Shown here: piece by piece, positions 28,001-36,021 of the stretch | Numbering within the stretch: position 1 is the first letter of the stretch | How the letters are laid out: each line of letters begins with the position of its first letter | DNA from: Martensiomyces pterosporus | Taxonomy: Eukaryota; Kickxellomycota; Kickxellomycetes; Kickxellales; Kickxellaceae | NCBI GenBank assembly: GCA_025201845.1 | Contig: MU603944.1 | Coordinates: 62,001 to 126,000 of the forward strand | Length of the DNA: 64,000 nt | Direction of reading: 5' to 3' | Position numbers and translations under genes: made by a program | The notes under the pieces: model-generated | Told to the model about the DNA's origin: nothing | The model's database searches: none | Seen by the model: only the letters and a program-made list of their open reading frames with translations

Positions 28001-30163
28001 AGTCTCAGCAGGAGTCTCAACAGGAGCCACAACAGGAGCCACAACAGGAGTCTCAGCAGGAGTCTCAACAGGAGCCTCAGCAGGAGTCTCAGCAGGAGTC
28101 TCAGCAGGGGCCACAACAGGAGCCACAACAGGAGCCTCAACAGGGGCCTCAACAGGGGCCTCAACAGGAGTCTCAGCAGGGGCCTCAGCAGGCTTTTCAA
28201 CAACAACCTCGGACTTGGCTTCAGCCTCCTGAGCAGCTGGCTCTTCAGCGGCAGCGGGGACAGCCTCGGCCTTCTCCTCTTCGGCATTCTTTTCCTCAGC
28301 AGCAGGAGTAGCCGGAGTAGCCGGAGTAGCCGGGGTAGCCGGGGTAGCCGGGGTAGCCGGGGTAGCCGGAGTAGCTGGAGTAGCTGGAGTAGCTGGCTCC
28401 ATAGCAGCCTCAGGCTTGGCCTCTTCCTTCTCAGCAGCGGGCGCCTCGGTCTCCTCGGGCTCAGGAGTCTTAGTCGCAGAGGAGTCCGAAGCAGTCTTGA
28501 GGTTGGGGTTGACGATCTTCAGTGCACGCGAGCTGGGGATCTTGAACTTTGGTTTGGCTTCCTCCTCGGCAGCCGACGACTCAGCAGGAGTAGCTGGCGA
28601 GTCGCGCTTCTCCGTGTCAGCAGCAGGCGCAGGGGATGCGCTGCCACCGGTGGCGTTGCGCGGGGTAGAGCTGGCGGTGGACACCGAGCGCAGACGCTGC
28701 TGGCTGATGTCGACCTCCTCGTTGGTGTTGGGGTTGACGATGCGGACGGCGCGGCGGCCAGGGACAAAGGTCTGGGCGCTGGCGCTGAGTCCGTGGTGCT
28801 GGCCAGCCATCGGCGTAGCAGTCATGCCAGGCATGGGCGCACCGCCCATGTGTCCCCCCATGTGCCCAGGGGCTCCGATCTGCGACGAAACAGCGTGGTT
28901 GGGGTTGGGCATGCTGTAGCCGGCAACGCCGTAGACGTTGGGGGGCGGGGGGCCACCGGCGGTCTGTGGGGGGCGGTAGTACTGGTCGTAGCCAGGGCCA
29001 GCCATGGGCATGTAGGCGAACTGGTGCGGCGGCGGCGGGATCCATCCCTGCATGGGCTGCATGCTTGGCTGCGACGTCATGATGGGCGCCTGCATGGGAG
29101 GCTGTCCAGGAGCAGTCATAGGGTATGCCATCGGCTGCGGCATAGGCTGGTTGGGCTGCGTGCTCATGTGGTGGGGAGGGTAGTGCGAGCCAGACTGGGG
29201 CTTGTAGGGGCCGCCAGGGCTCTGGGTAGGGGGAGGGCGCACATGCTGGTGGCTCTGGCCGCGGTAGGGGCTGCCGGCGTAGTGCGGGGGCTGGCCGCCG
29301 TGAGAAGCAGGCGCGCCGGGCATGGGCATGGCCGCAGTCTGCGCACCTGGGTACCCGCCCTCGTGCTGGCCGTGGTACCCGCCCTCGGCAACGTGGCTGG
29401 CAGGGGGAGCACCGCCGGCGCTGTCGTGTGGCTTGGGGCCCTTGGTGGCGCCGTGCTTGTAGCTGCTGCTGTCCTTGCGGCCAGGGGTGTAGCTCTGCGA
29501 TTGTCTGCTGTGGCTGGAAGACCGGGACCCAGGGCGCTGCTGGTGCTGCTGCTGGCGACCGTGGTGGGCCTGGCGCACGGGCGAATCAGACATGTTGTGG
29601 CTATGTACAGATTTTTTGCCGTCCTCACTGTGGCTCTGGATCGAGCCAAAGCTAGGCTTCGATGCAGGCTTGCCGACCGTGGCAGGGATTCCGCCGCTGG
29701 TGGCCGCGCTTGTGGTGGGCCGCTGGGCCGCGGGCGGCGACGGGGGCCTGGTCTGCTGGTTGAGCGAGCCAAACTGAATGGCCGGTGTTCCCGACGACAC
29801 GGAGTTCCTCGACGGAAGACGGACAGGTGCGTCACGACTGCGTGACCGAGCGCCAGCACCACCGCTCACACGATCGCTGTTGTTGTTGCTGCTGCTGCTG
29901 TTGTTTGCACCATTGGTTCCGTTTACTGGCGTACGCTGCCTGTCGTGCTTTGCTTGAGAGGGGCCGCTTGGCTTGTTGGTATGTGTTGCTGCTGACGTGC
30001 TGTTTGCTGCTGCGGAGGCAGGGTTGTTGCTGCTGCTGCTGCTAGGAGGAGGTGTAGCGTTACCAGGTTTGCTGTTGCCTGCAAGTTGCGCGTAGGTGAG
30101 AGGTGGCTGCTGAGAGCTGCTGGTCTTTGAATTCGCCGTTGCTTGACTGTATTTACGACTCAT
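25067..30163 (-). CDS. Translation initiation factor eIF4G with MIF4G and MA3 domains
   Basis: A single-exon 1,698-residue scaffold of the cap-binding eIF4F complex, joining eIF4E, eIF4A and poly(A)-binding protein. In order: a Gln/Ser/Pro/Gly-rich N-terminus (about 1-450), tetrapeptide and Ala-Thr-Pro repeats (about 590-740), an acidic block (about 750-830), and an eIF4E-binding motif around Tyr877 (RYPRAFLERF, with Glu where a hydrophobic residue is usual after Leu882). Next come an RG-rich segment (about 985-1020), the MIF4G HEAT domain that binds eIF4A (about 1060-1290), and a C-terminal MA3-like helical domain (about 1500-1690). Budding-yeast eIF4G lacks MA3, so this longer form resembles animal and plant factors. 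The start at 30163 is the first ATG of the frame. A very long open frame on the opposite strand is a composition artefact. Confidence 0.93.
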   Translation of the reverse strand: MSRKYSQATANSKTSSSQQPPLTYAQLAGNSKPGNATPPPSSSSSNNPASAAANSTSAATHTNKPSGPSQAKHDRQRTPVNGTNGANNSSSSNNNSDRVSGGAGARSRSRDAPVRLPSRNSVSSGTPAIQFGSLNQQTRPPSPPAAQRPTTSAATSGGIPATVGKPASKPSFGSIQSHSEDGKKSVHSHNMSDSPVRQAHHGRQQQHQQRPGSRSSSHSRQSQSYTPGRKDSSSYKHGATKGPKPHDSAGGAPPASHVAEGGYHGQHEGGYPGAQTAAMPMPGAPASHGGQPPHYAGSPYRGQSHQHVRPPPTQSPGGPYKPQSGSHYPPHHMSTQPNQPMPQPMAYPMTAPGQPPMQAPIMTSQPSMQPMQGWIPPPPHQFAYMPMAGPGYDQYYRPPQTAGGPPPPNVYGVAGYSMPNPNHAVSSQIGAPGHMGGHMGGAPMPGMTATPMAGQHHGLSASAQTFVPGRRAVRIVNPNTNEEVDISQQRLRSVSTASSTPRNATGGSASPAPAADTEKRDSPATPAESSAAEEEAKPKFKIPSSRALKIVNPNLKTASDSSATKTPEPEETEAPAAEKEEAKPEAAMEPATPATPATPATPATPATPATPATPATPATPAAEEKNAEEEKAEAVPAAAEEPAAQEAEAKSEVVVEKPAEAPAETPVEAPVEAPVEAPVVAPVVAPAETPAETPAEAPVETPAETPVVAPVVAPVETPAETPVEAPVEAPVEAPVAEEAEEAEEAAETKPELAAGADADADAAAAEDEEEQDEAAADEEDEQEEEADEEQEEETDEDQEEEEDVDENEDDGEDKEDGEIEESEESKDAPAQLKSRGRQVTFSEPPAVTRRDLNKSEVIDLYTGEENGPTIVGEILRYPRAFLERFSVVTKPPHSFHFEIVNTDDRRSQDRGSGMRRSASGSGRHRDSGPSAGFGGMGNFRHTQTHTPLGSSEERFRQSTNELKGRADGARGPMMGGRPPSGQYRGPGGGRESRGGRTGGRGRGRGRGRGGSQHGGDRHSGPQYEPPTNFKPLEKSENRYVAKALKGGKDDVEDVMDPAVFDRQIRSLLNKLTLDNFDTVSDELLKWGDRSADETDGRILRHLIMLVFQKATDEPTWASMYARLCHKLMSQTSSKVEDHNLRTKEGSYLAGGYLVRKYLLTKCQEDFERGWKVEMPEDLESEEYYDAMKIKRRGLGLVKFIGELFLLDMLTERIMHECVKRLLSNVDTPEEEETESLAKLITTVGKKLDRPQAKSYMDAYFARIQTMSTNKHLTSRIRFMLKDVIDLRQANWASRVKSAGPKTIAEIHEEAERKKAEQAAMRRAPSHSGRGSGSHSGRGEGHGGRRGGWSTVGGPSGSGRNDQSQRTGDLTGFGNLSRSKQPLGGGPLGNNPFGQLAGGSRGWRTSSSDGRKSRDDRPRSLVLGPGGRTPSHSSRGGDSTVATPEPVGTRNMFDALMNNDEEDTHVSPRQDAAKGASRVPPLSPSAMSSSAKAAADKGPTPMDSATIQRKVKGMINEYLDLKMDSELIECLKELGEANYQAAIYEITNNIMDRRPDQAEQVARGVAALRSAGVVSEDAAVAGLAEYSAQLEDIALDAPNAYKFFGMLVASAKVPLSRVAETLGDLAEKLSGLKPPAANVVFAMLKQLVKTDGEEKAKEAVESAQFDVSQFLCKDRRSDADVRSALNFQDLLCLFPKYAA
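27958..28194. repeat. 12-bp coding minisatellite in eIF4G
   Basis: About twenty imperfect 12-base units encode tetrapeptides of the form (V/A)-(E/V)-(A/T)-P on the minus strand. Unit variants are interspersed, as expected from unequal exchange. Confidence 0.85.
28305..28397. repeat. 9-bp coding minisatellite in eIF4G
   Basis: About ten near-perfect 9-base units (GTAGCCGGG and variants on the plus strand) encode Ala-Thr-Pro repeats in the eIF4G low-complexity region. Confidence 0.88.
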
Positions 30164-30865
30164 TGAGTATAACTAGCGATTGACTCGGGCTTTAAAGGCA
30201 AGAGTATGTCGGAGCGGCTGTTTGCTGGTTGGGGGCGGTGGAAAATAAAAGATTCACTACCTGCTGCAAAAAAATGAAAAAGCAAGACGAAAGGAAGAAA
30301 TAAGCAGGGGTAGTGCTCAACGCCCACGCAAGTGTAGTATGGCTGCCTCCACGACGAGGGCCTGCCTTGGCAAATTACCTTTTCACAAAGCGGTTATTAA
30401 TTGGCCGCCTCTATGCTAACCTACAGGGCAGAAGGAACGAAGGAAAAGGAGAGCCAGAATTAGAATGTTTGAAGACACCCCTGCTTTCGGAAATCGAGAT
30501 TTGCCCACTTGCAGGATGTAGGGATACTTGCTTTTTTTAGTGCGTCGTCCAAAATTACAGAGGGCGTAAATTGGCGAGTCCTGCTAATCCCGGTCTTCGA
30601 TGTGTAAATGCGAAGAAGCTACTGAAGATGGGATAAACGCAAAGGGAGTTAGAGAGAGGAAAGGAGAAAAAAAGTGCTGGAGCAAATTGCAGCCGCAACA
30701 CTTTGCCTCTGCGAATTCCACTTTGGGGAAAGAGAATTTTTTGGACATGATATCGGTCACGTGTGATAAAGACACCTGCATCTCCAATCAGGAGAAAGGC
30801 CCGCACGAAAAAGCGGTGGGGAGCATGGCCGAATGGCCTGGTGCTGCTGCTGGGAGGGCGCCGCT
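30164..30865. other. Spacer between eIF4G start and TPR-protein end
   Basis: About 700 bases with the eIF4G promoter. Several open frames on both strands lack domains. Nothing supported. Confidence 0.5.
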
Positions 30866-32200
30866 TCACTTGGAGGGGGCTGTGCGGTCGAGTGCTGTGG
30901 CAGCCAGCCCCTCTGCGTCCTCGTCGCCGACGGCCCTCGCCACCTCGATTGCCTGGCGGTACTGCACGCGCGCATCCTCCGCCTTGCCAGCAGCCTCGTA
31001 CACAGCACCCAGGTCGTATGTCAGGGCGACAAAGCTGTTCAGGCAGTCGGCGTTGCGCGGGAACCTCTTGGCCAGACCCAGGCCCTCCATCGCCCACCTT
31101 TCGGCCGCCGGCAAGTCGCTGGTCAGCACAGCAGCGTTGGCCAGGTGGCTCATCAGAATGCTGGATCTGCAGACGCTTATCTCCTTGCCATCAGCTCCTC
31201 GATGCAGGAGATCAAGTGCTCGCTGCAGCAGAGGCACCGCAAGCTGGTACTGTGCGTGTGCAGAGAAGAACGACGCTGCATTGTAGAACAGGCTGGTGAC
31301 AACATCCACCGAGAAGTACTTTGGCAGCGTGGCCGGATCAAACGACGGCGTGTTCACAAGCGGCTTCCCCTGCCGCAGCTGCTCGTGGTTGAAGTGGTTC
31401 TGGTACGTCAGCATCACCAGCTGCAGGCACCACTGGTACCAGCGGCCAGCCTCGGCGACATCGGCCGACGCCATGTCGGGGTCGGCGAGGAGGATGCTGC
31501 GCCGCCTTGAGCGGTCCGCCCGTGCCTCGTATGCCTCAGCGAGCTTGTTCGCACAGCCAAGTGCGCGCAGGATGTTTTGCCGCTTATCCGAAGGCAGGGC
31601 CTCGTCCAGAAGCTGGCGGACCTGTGTCCTCGGGTCGCTCATGCCGTCCTCGCCCAGAATGCGCTGCAGCAGGTCCTTGTACACGCGAATGGTGTTCTCC
31701 AGGTCGCCCATGTCGGTATACACAGAGGCAATGCGCGCAACGAGACCAGTGATGTGTGGCGCATCGGGGGCATGCTTGGGGTCGGATTTGCCCAGCTCGT
31801 CGAGCCTGTCGAGTGCCGTCTGGTAGCAGTCGACGGCCTTGGGCAGGTCCTGCTTGTCAGCAGTGCGCAAGTACGCCATGCCTCCCTCGCGCAATAGCGA
31901 GCGGACTTCCTTTGGGTACATGCTGCCAGGACCAAAGAACATTGAGAACCCAAAAAACCCAACTGTCGACAGCCCAAGCGCGACAACTACCACGGTGACT
32001 GGCGTGCGCCAAGAGTTGTCGCCCAGCGTGATAGATCGATGCGAAAAGAACCCACGCCTCTGCTGCTGCTGCTGCTCCCTCCGTTCAGACCCGCGTGTTT
32101 GTCTCAGAGCGCTGGAAGCAGCACGCGGCAAAGCGCCTGCACGGCTGCAAATTGCTCGGCTCTGCCCAGCCACGGCGAATTTGGTTGTCAGGCGAAGCAT
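30866..32200 (-). CDS. Mitochondrial TPR protein, Mgr3-like
   Basis: 444 residues in one exon. Residues 1-55 are Arg/Ala/Ser/Gln-rich with no acidic residue until 39, resembling a mitochondrial presequence. A single hydrophobic segment follows at about 66-90, and the rest is helical with TPR-like repeats (for example GLVARIASVYTDMGDLENTI, and a C-terminal repeat around LTYDLGAVYEAAGKAEDARVQYRQAI). This plan matches fungal Mgr3, an inner-membrane adaptor of the i-AAA protease Yme1 that presents substrates in the intermembrane space. Family assignment is by architecture and general resemblance, so related TPR proteins of the mitochondrial membrane remain possible. It is divergent from the CRIB-repeat gene. 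Confidence 0.65.
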   Translation of the reverse strand: MLRLTTKFAVAGQSRAICSRAGALPRAASSALRQTRGSERREQQQQQRRGFFSHRSITLGDNSWRTPVTVVVVALGLSTVGFFGFSMFFGPGSMYPKEVRSLLREGGMAYLRTADKQDLPKAVDCYQTALDRLDELGKSDPKHAPDAPHITGLVARIASVYTDMGDLENTIRVYKDLLQRILGEDGMSDPRTQVRQLLDEALPSDKRQNILRALGCANKLAEAYEARADRSRRRSILLADPDMASADVAEAGRWYQWCLQLVMLTYQNHFNHEQLRQGKPLVNTPSFDPATLPKYFSVDVVTSLFYNAASFFSAHAQYQLAVPLLQRALDLLHRGADGKEISVCRSSILMSHLANAAVLTSDLPAAERWAMEGLGLAKRFPRNADCLNSFVALTYDLGAVYEAAGKAEDARVQYRQAIEVARAVGDEDAEGLAATALDRTAPSK

Positions 32201-33939
32201 TTCTGTCTGCCCTGTCCTGTAGGGGCAAATAAGTGGCTATATGTGATGCTGCTGTCGGTGTGGTAAAGAGCAGGGAGTCAAGAGACTGCCGCTGTGCTGA
32301 CAGGCAGATAACGGAGAGCGAGTGATGAAACAGCTCGCCGAGCCAGGAAAGGACCCGGCTTCCGCGCCGAGCGACACTCGGCTTGGTCGCTGCGGGATCG
32401 CTGCTGGCGGCGCTCCTGAAAGCGAGCCTGTATGAGGTTGGCTCGGCATTAGGTGCTCGCGCTCTGGCGTGGCCATCACTTGGCGCATCGGCGAGCTGGG
32501 CGCGAATGGTGCCAGTTCTCAGAAGCAGCGGCATACATATGCGGCAGCCGAAGGCACTGATTTCTGCAAAGCAGCCACGGTTCTTTGCCGATTGGCTCCT
32601 GGGCGACTTTGATTTCCAGCCCAGCCTTGGGCCGGGCCACCTTTCGAGCGATCGGGGGCGGTCTTGCACAGGTGCCTTGCACGGGCAATTGGCGCCTGTG
32701 CCAACCTGCTCCTCGCACACTTCGCCGGACGAGGCCGAAATCCTCTTTTGCGAATTCCCGACAGCCATCGGCAGACAGGCGCACTCATATGACCCCGCCA
32801 TGCACCCGGCCTTCCACGCACGCACAAGCACACGCCCCTAAAGCCGACTCCACCTGGAGGGCGCAGGGCGCATTAGCTGGCCCAGAGGGAGAGCGGCGGC
32901 AGCAGGGTGCGATTAATAACCTCAAGCGCGCCCTGTCTATTGGCAAATGAGTGTGGGTGCGTGGTGAGGGGATTGACGCTTCTGGCGAAGGCCCCTGCTA
33001 GCAGCAAGGATGAGGATTTACACATCCTCGCTGGCTGGAAAAGAAAAGCGAGGAGCCTTTTAGGGCGGCGGCACATCTGCGACATCAACAGCACGGATTT
33101 CCATCCACGCTTAAACTTGGTTTTGTCGACACATAATCATACAGCTCCTCTCTACGCCTGCCTTCCCGCTCTTTTCTCCTCATCTCTCTTTTTGGTACGT
33201 TTAACACACTGCCCCTGGCCTTCTGCTCTGCTTGTTTGTATCCGAAGCCGCTGCTTCACTAATAGCGCTCCAGCATACACCCACGCCCCTTTGCACTCTA
33301 TTGCTGGCGAAGGATACCACTGCTCTCCCGCCCCCCGGCACAATCGGCAAGCCTTTGTGCGCATTCTCCGTCTTTCTGGCTCCTTTCTACAAGGGTCTCC
33401 TGCCCTTTTCTCCTGTCCAACAACAACGGCTACCAGGAGGCGGCTTGCTAGCTCCGGATTACCAATACCCATTCAGCCGCTTCGCGTGACAGACGCCGCG
33501 AACCCCTGGTAAACACGCTTGCTAATAAACCCACTGCCTTGGCTGGGCACCTCCCTCGCCCTCAAAGCGCGCGCACGACCGCTGAGCTGTGTCTCACAAA
33601 GTCGCTTCCCTCTCGTCTCCCTCCGTCCATATCTCTGCTTTTCTTTCTTCAACCAGCCTGCGCCTTGTTTACTGTACAACCTGAGCACAGGCGGTCCGGA
33701 TAAAACCACCCTGGTGCTACATTACCTCGCTACTCTATTTGGACAGCATCGCTTTTCAAACTCTATCCATCTTTGCCAGCCACCCCCCAAACTGTATTTT
33801 CCCCTTGTAGACGCGCTGTGCGTTGTTTTCTTGCTGTTGCTGGCAAGCTCCCTTCAAGCCCCATCCCTCAAAACCCCAGCCCCCCTTTCGCGAGGCTCCA
33901 CAAGCAAAGCGGAGCCTTGGATATAGCCATAAACCGGAA
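32201..33939. other. 1.7-kb intergenic region upstream of the CRIB-repeat gene
   Basis: Long divergent promoter/leader region. From about 33120 the plus strand is strongly pyrimidine-rich, a common leader composition here, with a possible donor GGTACGT near 33195. Open frames at 32085-32831 (minus) and 32907-33512 (plus) show no domain or compositional support. The length suggests complex regulation or an unseen leader exon of the plus-strand gene. Confidence 0.5.
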
Positions 33940-36021
33940 ATGAGCACAGTTGAACGGCCGGTAAGCAACGGCCGCACAGACTCTGGAGACGGCGGTGGCA
34001 GCAGCCAGCCATGGAACCCGCTGCGTGGAAAGGACGGCGGCATGTTTTCGGCATTCACAAGGCGGCGCACCGACCCACCGGCTGTGGTGGTCCCCACTCG
34101 CAGTGCCGAGACACTGGTCCCGAGAAGCTCCAGCGCAGGCGTCGATGGTCTTTCAGACTACAATGCCGGGCCACCTGTATCCGACCACGCTCAGCAGCAC
34201 GGCGTGTTGAAACACCATGCATCGGCAGTACTTGCAGAAGCAAGCGGCCCCACCGGTAGCGGCAACAACTCTGGAAGCAACTCTGGCAACGTCACCGATA
34301 GCGGCAGTGGTGGTGGGTTTGGCAAGAAACTCACGTCTCGACTCAAGAAGGAGTATGCCAGCGCAATCTCACTGAACACAAAACGCCAGCAGCAGCACGT
34401 CGACACCCTGCTCTCACAGGGATCCACCGACACGTCCCTGCAAGGCCCCACAGTCCGCGGGCTTCCGGTTAGCAACCCGATATCGTTCCAGCATGTCGAG
34501 CATCTGTCCCCAACAGAGCTTTCAGTACAAGCCAAGCCCATCGCCGAGACCCTGGTGAGCTGGCCCAACATGTCTCTGGACGCAGACAAGCGCGCATCCA
34601 CCAGCAGGGGCCGCAAGCAGTCAGCCGGCCATATTCGCATGCTGTCGGGCAGCAGCAATGCACGCAAGCTGTCTGTCGGTCATGTGCGCAACCTGTCGGT
34701 TGATAAGGCACTCAACCCTCTGGAGGATGACAATAGCCGCAAAACGCTGACGGTTCGCGGGCTCCCAGTTAGCGACCCGATGGAATTCGAGCACATCGAA
34801 CATTTCTCGCCGACAGAGTACACGCTGAAGCAATACCAGCGGGCTCGCCCCGGCCAACAGCCAGTTCAGTATCAACACCAGCAGCCGCTTCAGCCCCAGT
34901 ATCAGCAACCAATCCAGCACCAGTATCAGCAACAAATCCAGCACCAGTATCAGCACCAGTATCAGCACCAGCAGCACCAGCAGCACCAGTATCAGCAGCA
35001 GCAGGCACATCCCCCGCCCCAGCAGCAACAGCTGCCACCCCAGTCTCAGTTCACACAGCTGAACGTGATATCCACTCCAAACAGAGCAAATAAGCTGGGC
35101 GATAAAGCCCAGCGTGTGCCGACGGTCCGTGGCCTTGCGGTGGGCCAGCCGATGGATTTCAGGCATGTCGAACATCTGTCGCCGACCGACCATAGCATCC
35201 TGCAGTACCAAGACCTTAACCACAACCAGCAGGTAAAGGAGATGGTATCGGTGGCCACAGTGCCCAACGTCACGTCAGACAAGATGCGAGGCGGCACTGT
35301 GCGCGGGCTCCCCGTTAGCGGTCCTGTGTCGTTCACACACGTCAAGCATGTGTCGCAGTCTGAATACAAGACTCAGATAAAGAAGTACATGGAGACCATC
35401 GCCACACAGCCAAGCGCTTCAAGCAAAGGACCGGACCAGGCACCAACGGTGCGTGGACTCCCCGTCAGCAACCCAACTGCGTTCGCACATGTCGGGCATT
35501 TTTCTCCTGCTGACTATGAGCGGCAGCAGCAGCAGCAGCAACAGCAAGGACATAAGCAGCAACAAGGACAGCAGCAGGGGTCGCCGCCGCCAGCGCTGAC
35601 CGTTCGCGGGCTCCCTGTGAGCAGCCCAATGGCGTTTCAGCACATTGAGCACTACTCGCCGAGCGAGTTTGCCTCGCAGTACCGCTTGCTCCGTGAACAG
35701 GAGCCGCCGGCGCCCGGGCATGCAGGAGGCAGCAACCCGCCATTGTTTGGAAGCACCAGCCGCGCTTTGCCGAGCGATTCAAAGCAGCACGCGAGGTCGC
35801 CAAAGAGCGCGACCTCGACCATGTCAGACCGAGGCCGCCAGCTACACCGCCCGTCATCGCAGTCGCAGATGCTGTCGCGCTTTAAGCGGCCAAGCGCAAA
35901 GGCGTCGAGCCCAGACATCCAAGGTAAGCTCTCATCTGTGTTTCGGCACCCGGCTTGCCCCGCTGCCATGTCCTTGTTAAACATGCATGCCACCGGCGCA
36001 CGCTTTGGGGCAAACAGCTGA
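33940..36021 (+). CDS. Protein with six tandem CRIB-like GTPase-binding motifs
   Basis: 693 residues from ATG 33940 (MSTVERPVSN); upstream in-frame codons look like leader. Six repeats begin TVRGL at residues 171, 271, 395, 453, 503 and 554. Each continues as V-S-x-P-x-x-F-x-H-x-x-H-x-S-P (motif 3 reads V-G-Q-P), closely fitting the Cdc42/Rac-binding CRIB consensus I-S-x-P-x(2-4)-F-x-H-x-x-H-V-G, but with Ser replacing the final Gly. Between motifs 1 and 2 lie HIRMLS (231-236) and HVRNLS (248-253), matching the NDR/LATS kinase consensus H-x-R-x-x-S. A Gln/His/Tyr-rich linker spans about 306-368. No catalytic domain is seen. I infer a multivalent Rho-GTPase scaffold at sites of polarised growth. 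A GTAAGC donor at 35924 suggests the true C-terminus may be on another exon. The next gene encodes a CRIB-containing PAK-like kinase. Confidence 0.75.
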   Translation: MSTVERPVSNGRTDSGDGGGSSQPWNPLRGKDGGMFSAFTRRRTDPPAVVVPTRSAETLVPRSSSAGVDGLSDYNAGPPVSDHAQQHGVLKHHASAVLAEASGPTGSGNNSGSNSGNVTDSGSGGGFGKKLTSRLKKEYASAISLNTKRQQQHVDTLLSQGSTDTSLQGPTVRGLPVSNPISFQHVEHLSPTELSVQAKPIAETLVSWPNMSLDADKRASTSRGRKQSAGHIRMLSGSSNARKLSVGHVRNLSVDKALNPLEDDNSRKTLTVRGLPVSDPMEFEHIEHFSPTEYTLKQYQRARPGQQPVQYQHQQPLQPQYQQPIQHQYQQQIQHQYQHQYQHQQHQQHQYQQQQAHPPPQQQQLPPQSQFTQLNVISTPNRANKLGDKAQRVPTVRGLAVGQPMDFRHVEHLSPTDHSILQYQDLNHNQQVKEMVSVATVPNVTSDKMRGGTVRGLPVSGPVSFTHVKHVSQSEYKTQIKKYMETIATQPSASSKGPDQAPTVRGLPVSNPTAFAHVGHFSPADYERQQQQQQQQGHKQQQGQQQGSPPPALTVRGLPVSSPMAFQHIEHYSPSEFASQYRLLREQEPPAPGHAGGSNPPLFGSTSRALPSDSKQHARSPKSATSTMSDRGRQLHRPSSQSQMLSRFKRPSAKASSPDIQGKLSSVFRHPACPAAMSLLNMHATGARFGANS
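34855..35043. repeat. CAG/CAC/TAT-rich coding repeat (Gln-His-Tyr)
   Basis: Imperfect 12-15 base units such as CAGTATCAGCACCAG encode a Gln/His/Tyr-rich linker in the CRIB-repeat protein; likely length-variable. Confidence 0.8.

Noticed and set aside
24875..29845. 1,656-codon open frame antisense to eIF4G
   Set aside because: Its translation is Leu/Val/Arg/Ala-rich with Ser-Arg-Asn runs that mirror the sense repeats, has no domain, and is explained by codon bias of the sense gene.
32085..32831. 248-codon minus-strand ORF upstream of the TPR gene
   Set aside because: Overlaps the start of the TPR gene in another frame, with no domain and mixed Cys/Arg/Ser composition typical of chance ORFs.
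32907..33512. 201-codon plus-strand ORF in the CRIB gene upstream region
   Set aside because: Pyrimidine-rich leader-like sequence; the translation is Leu/Ser/Pro/Thr-rich without a motif.
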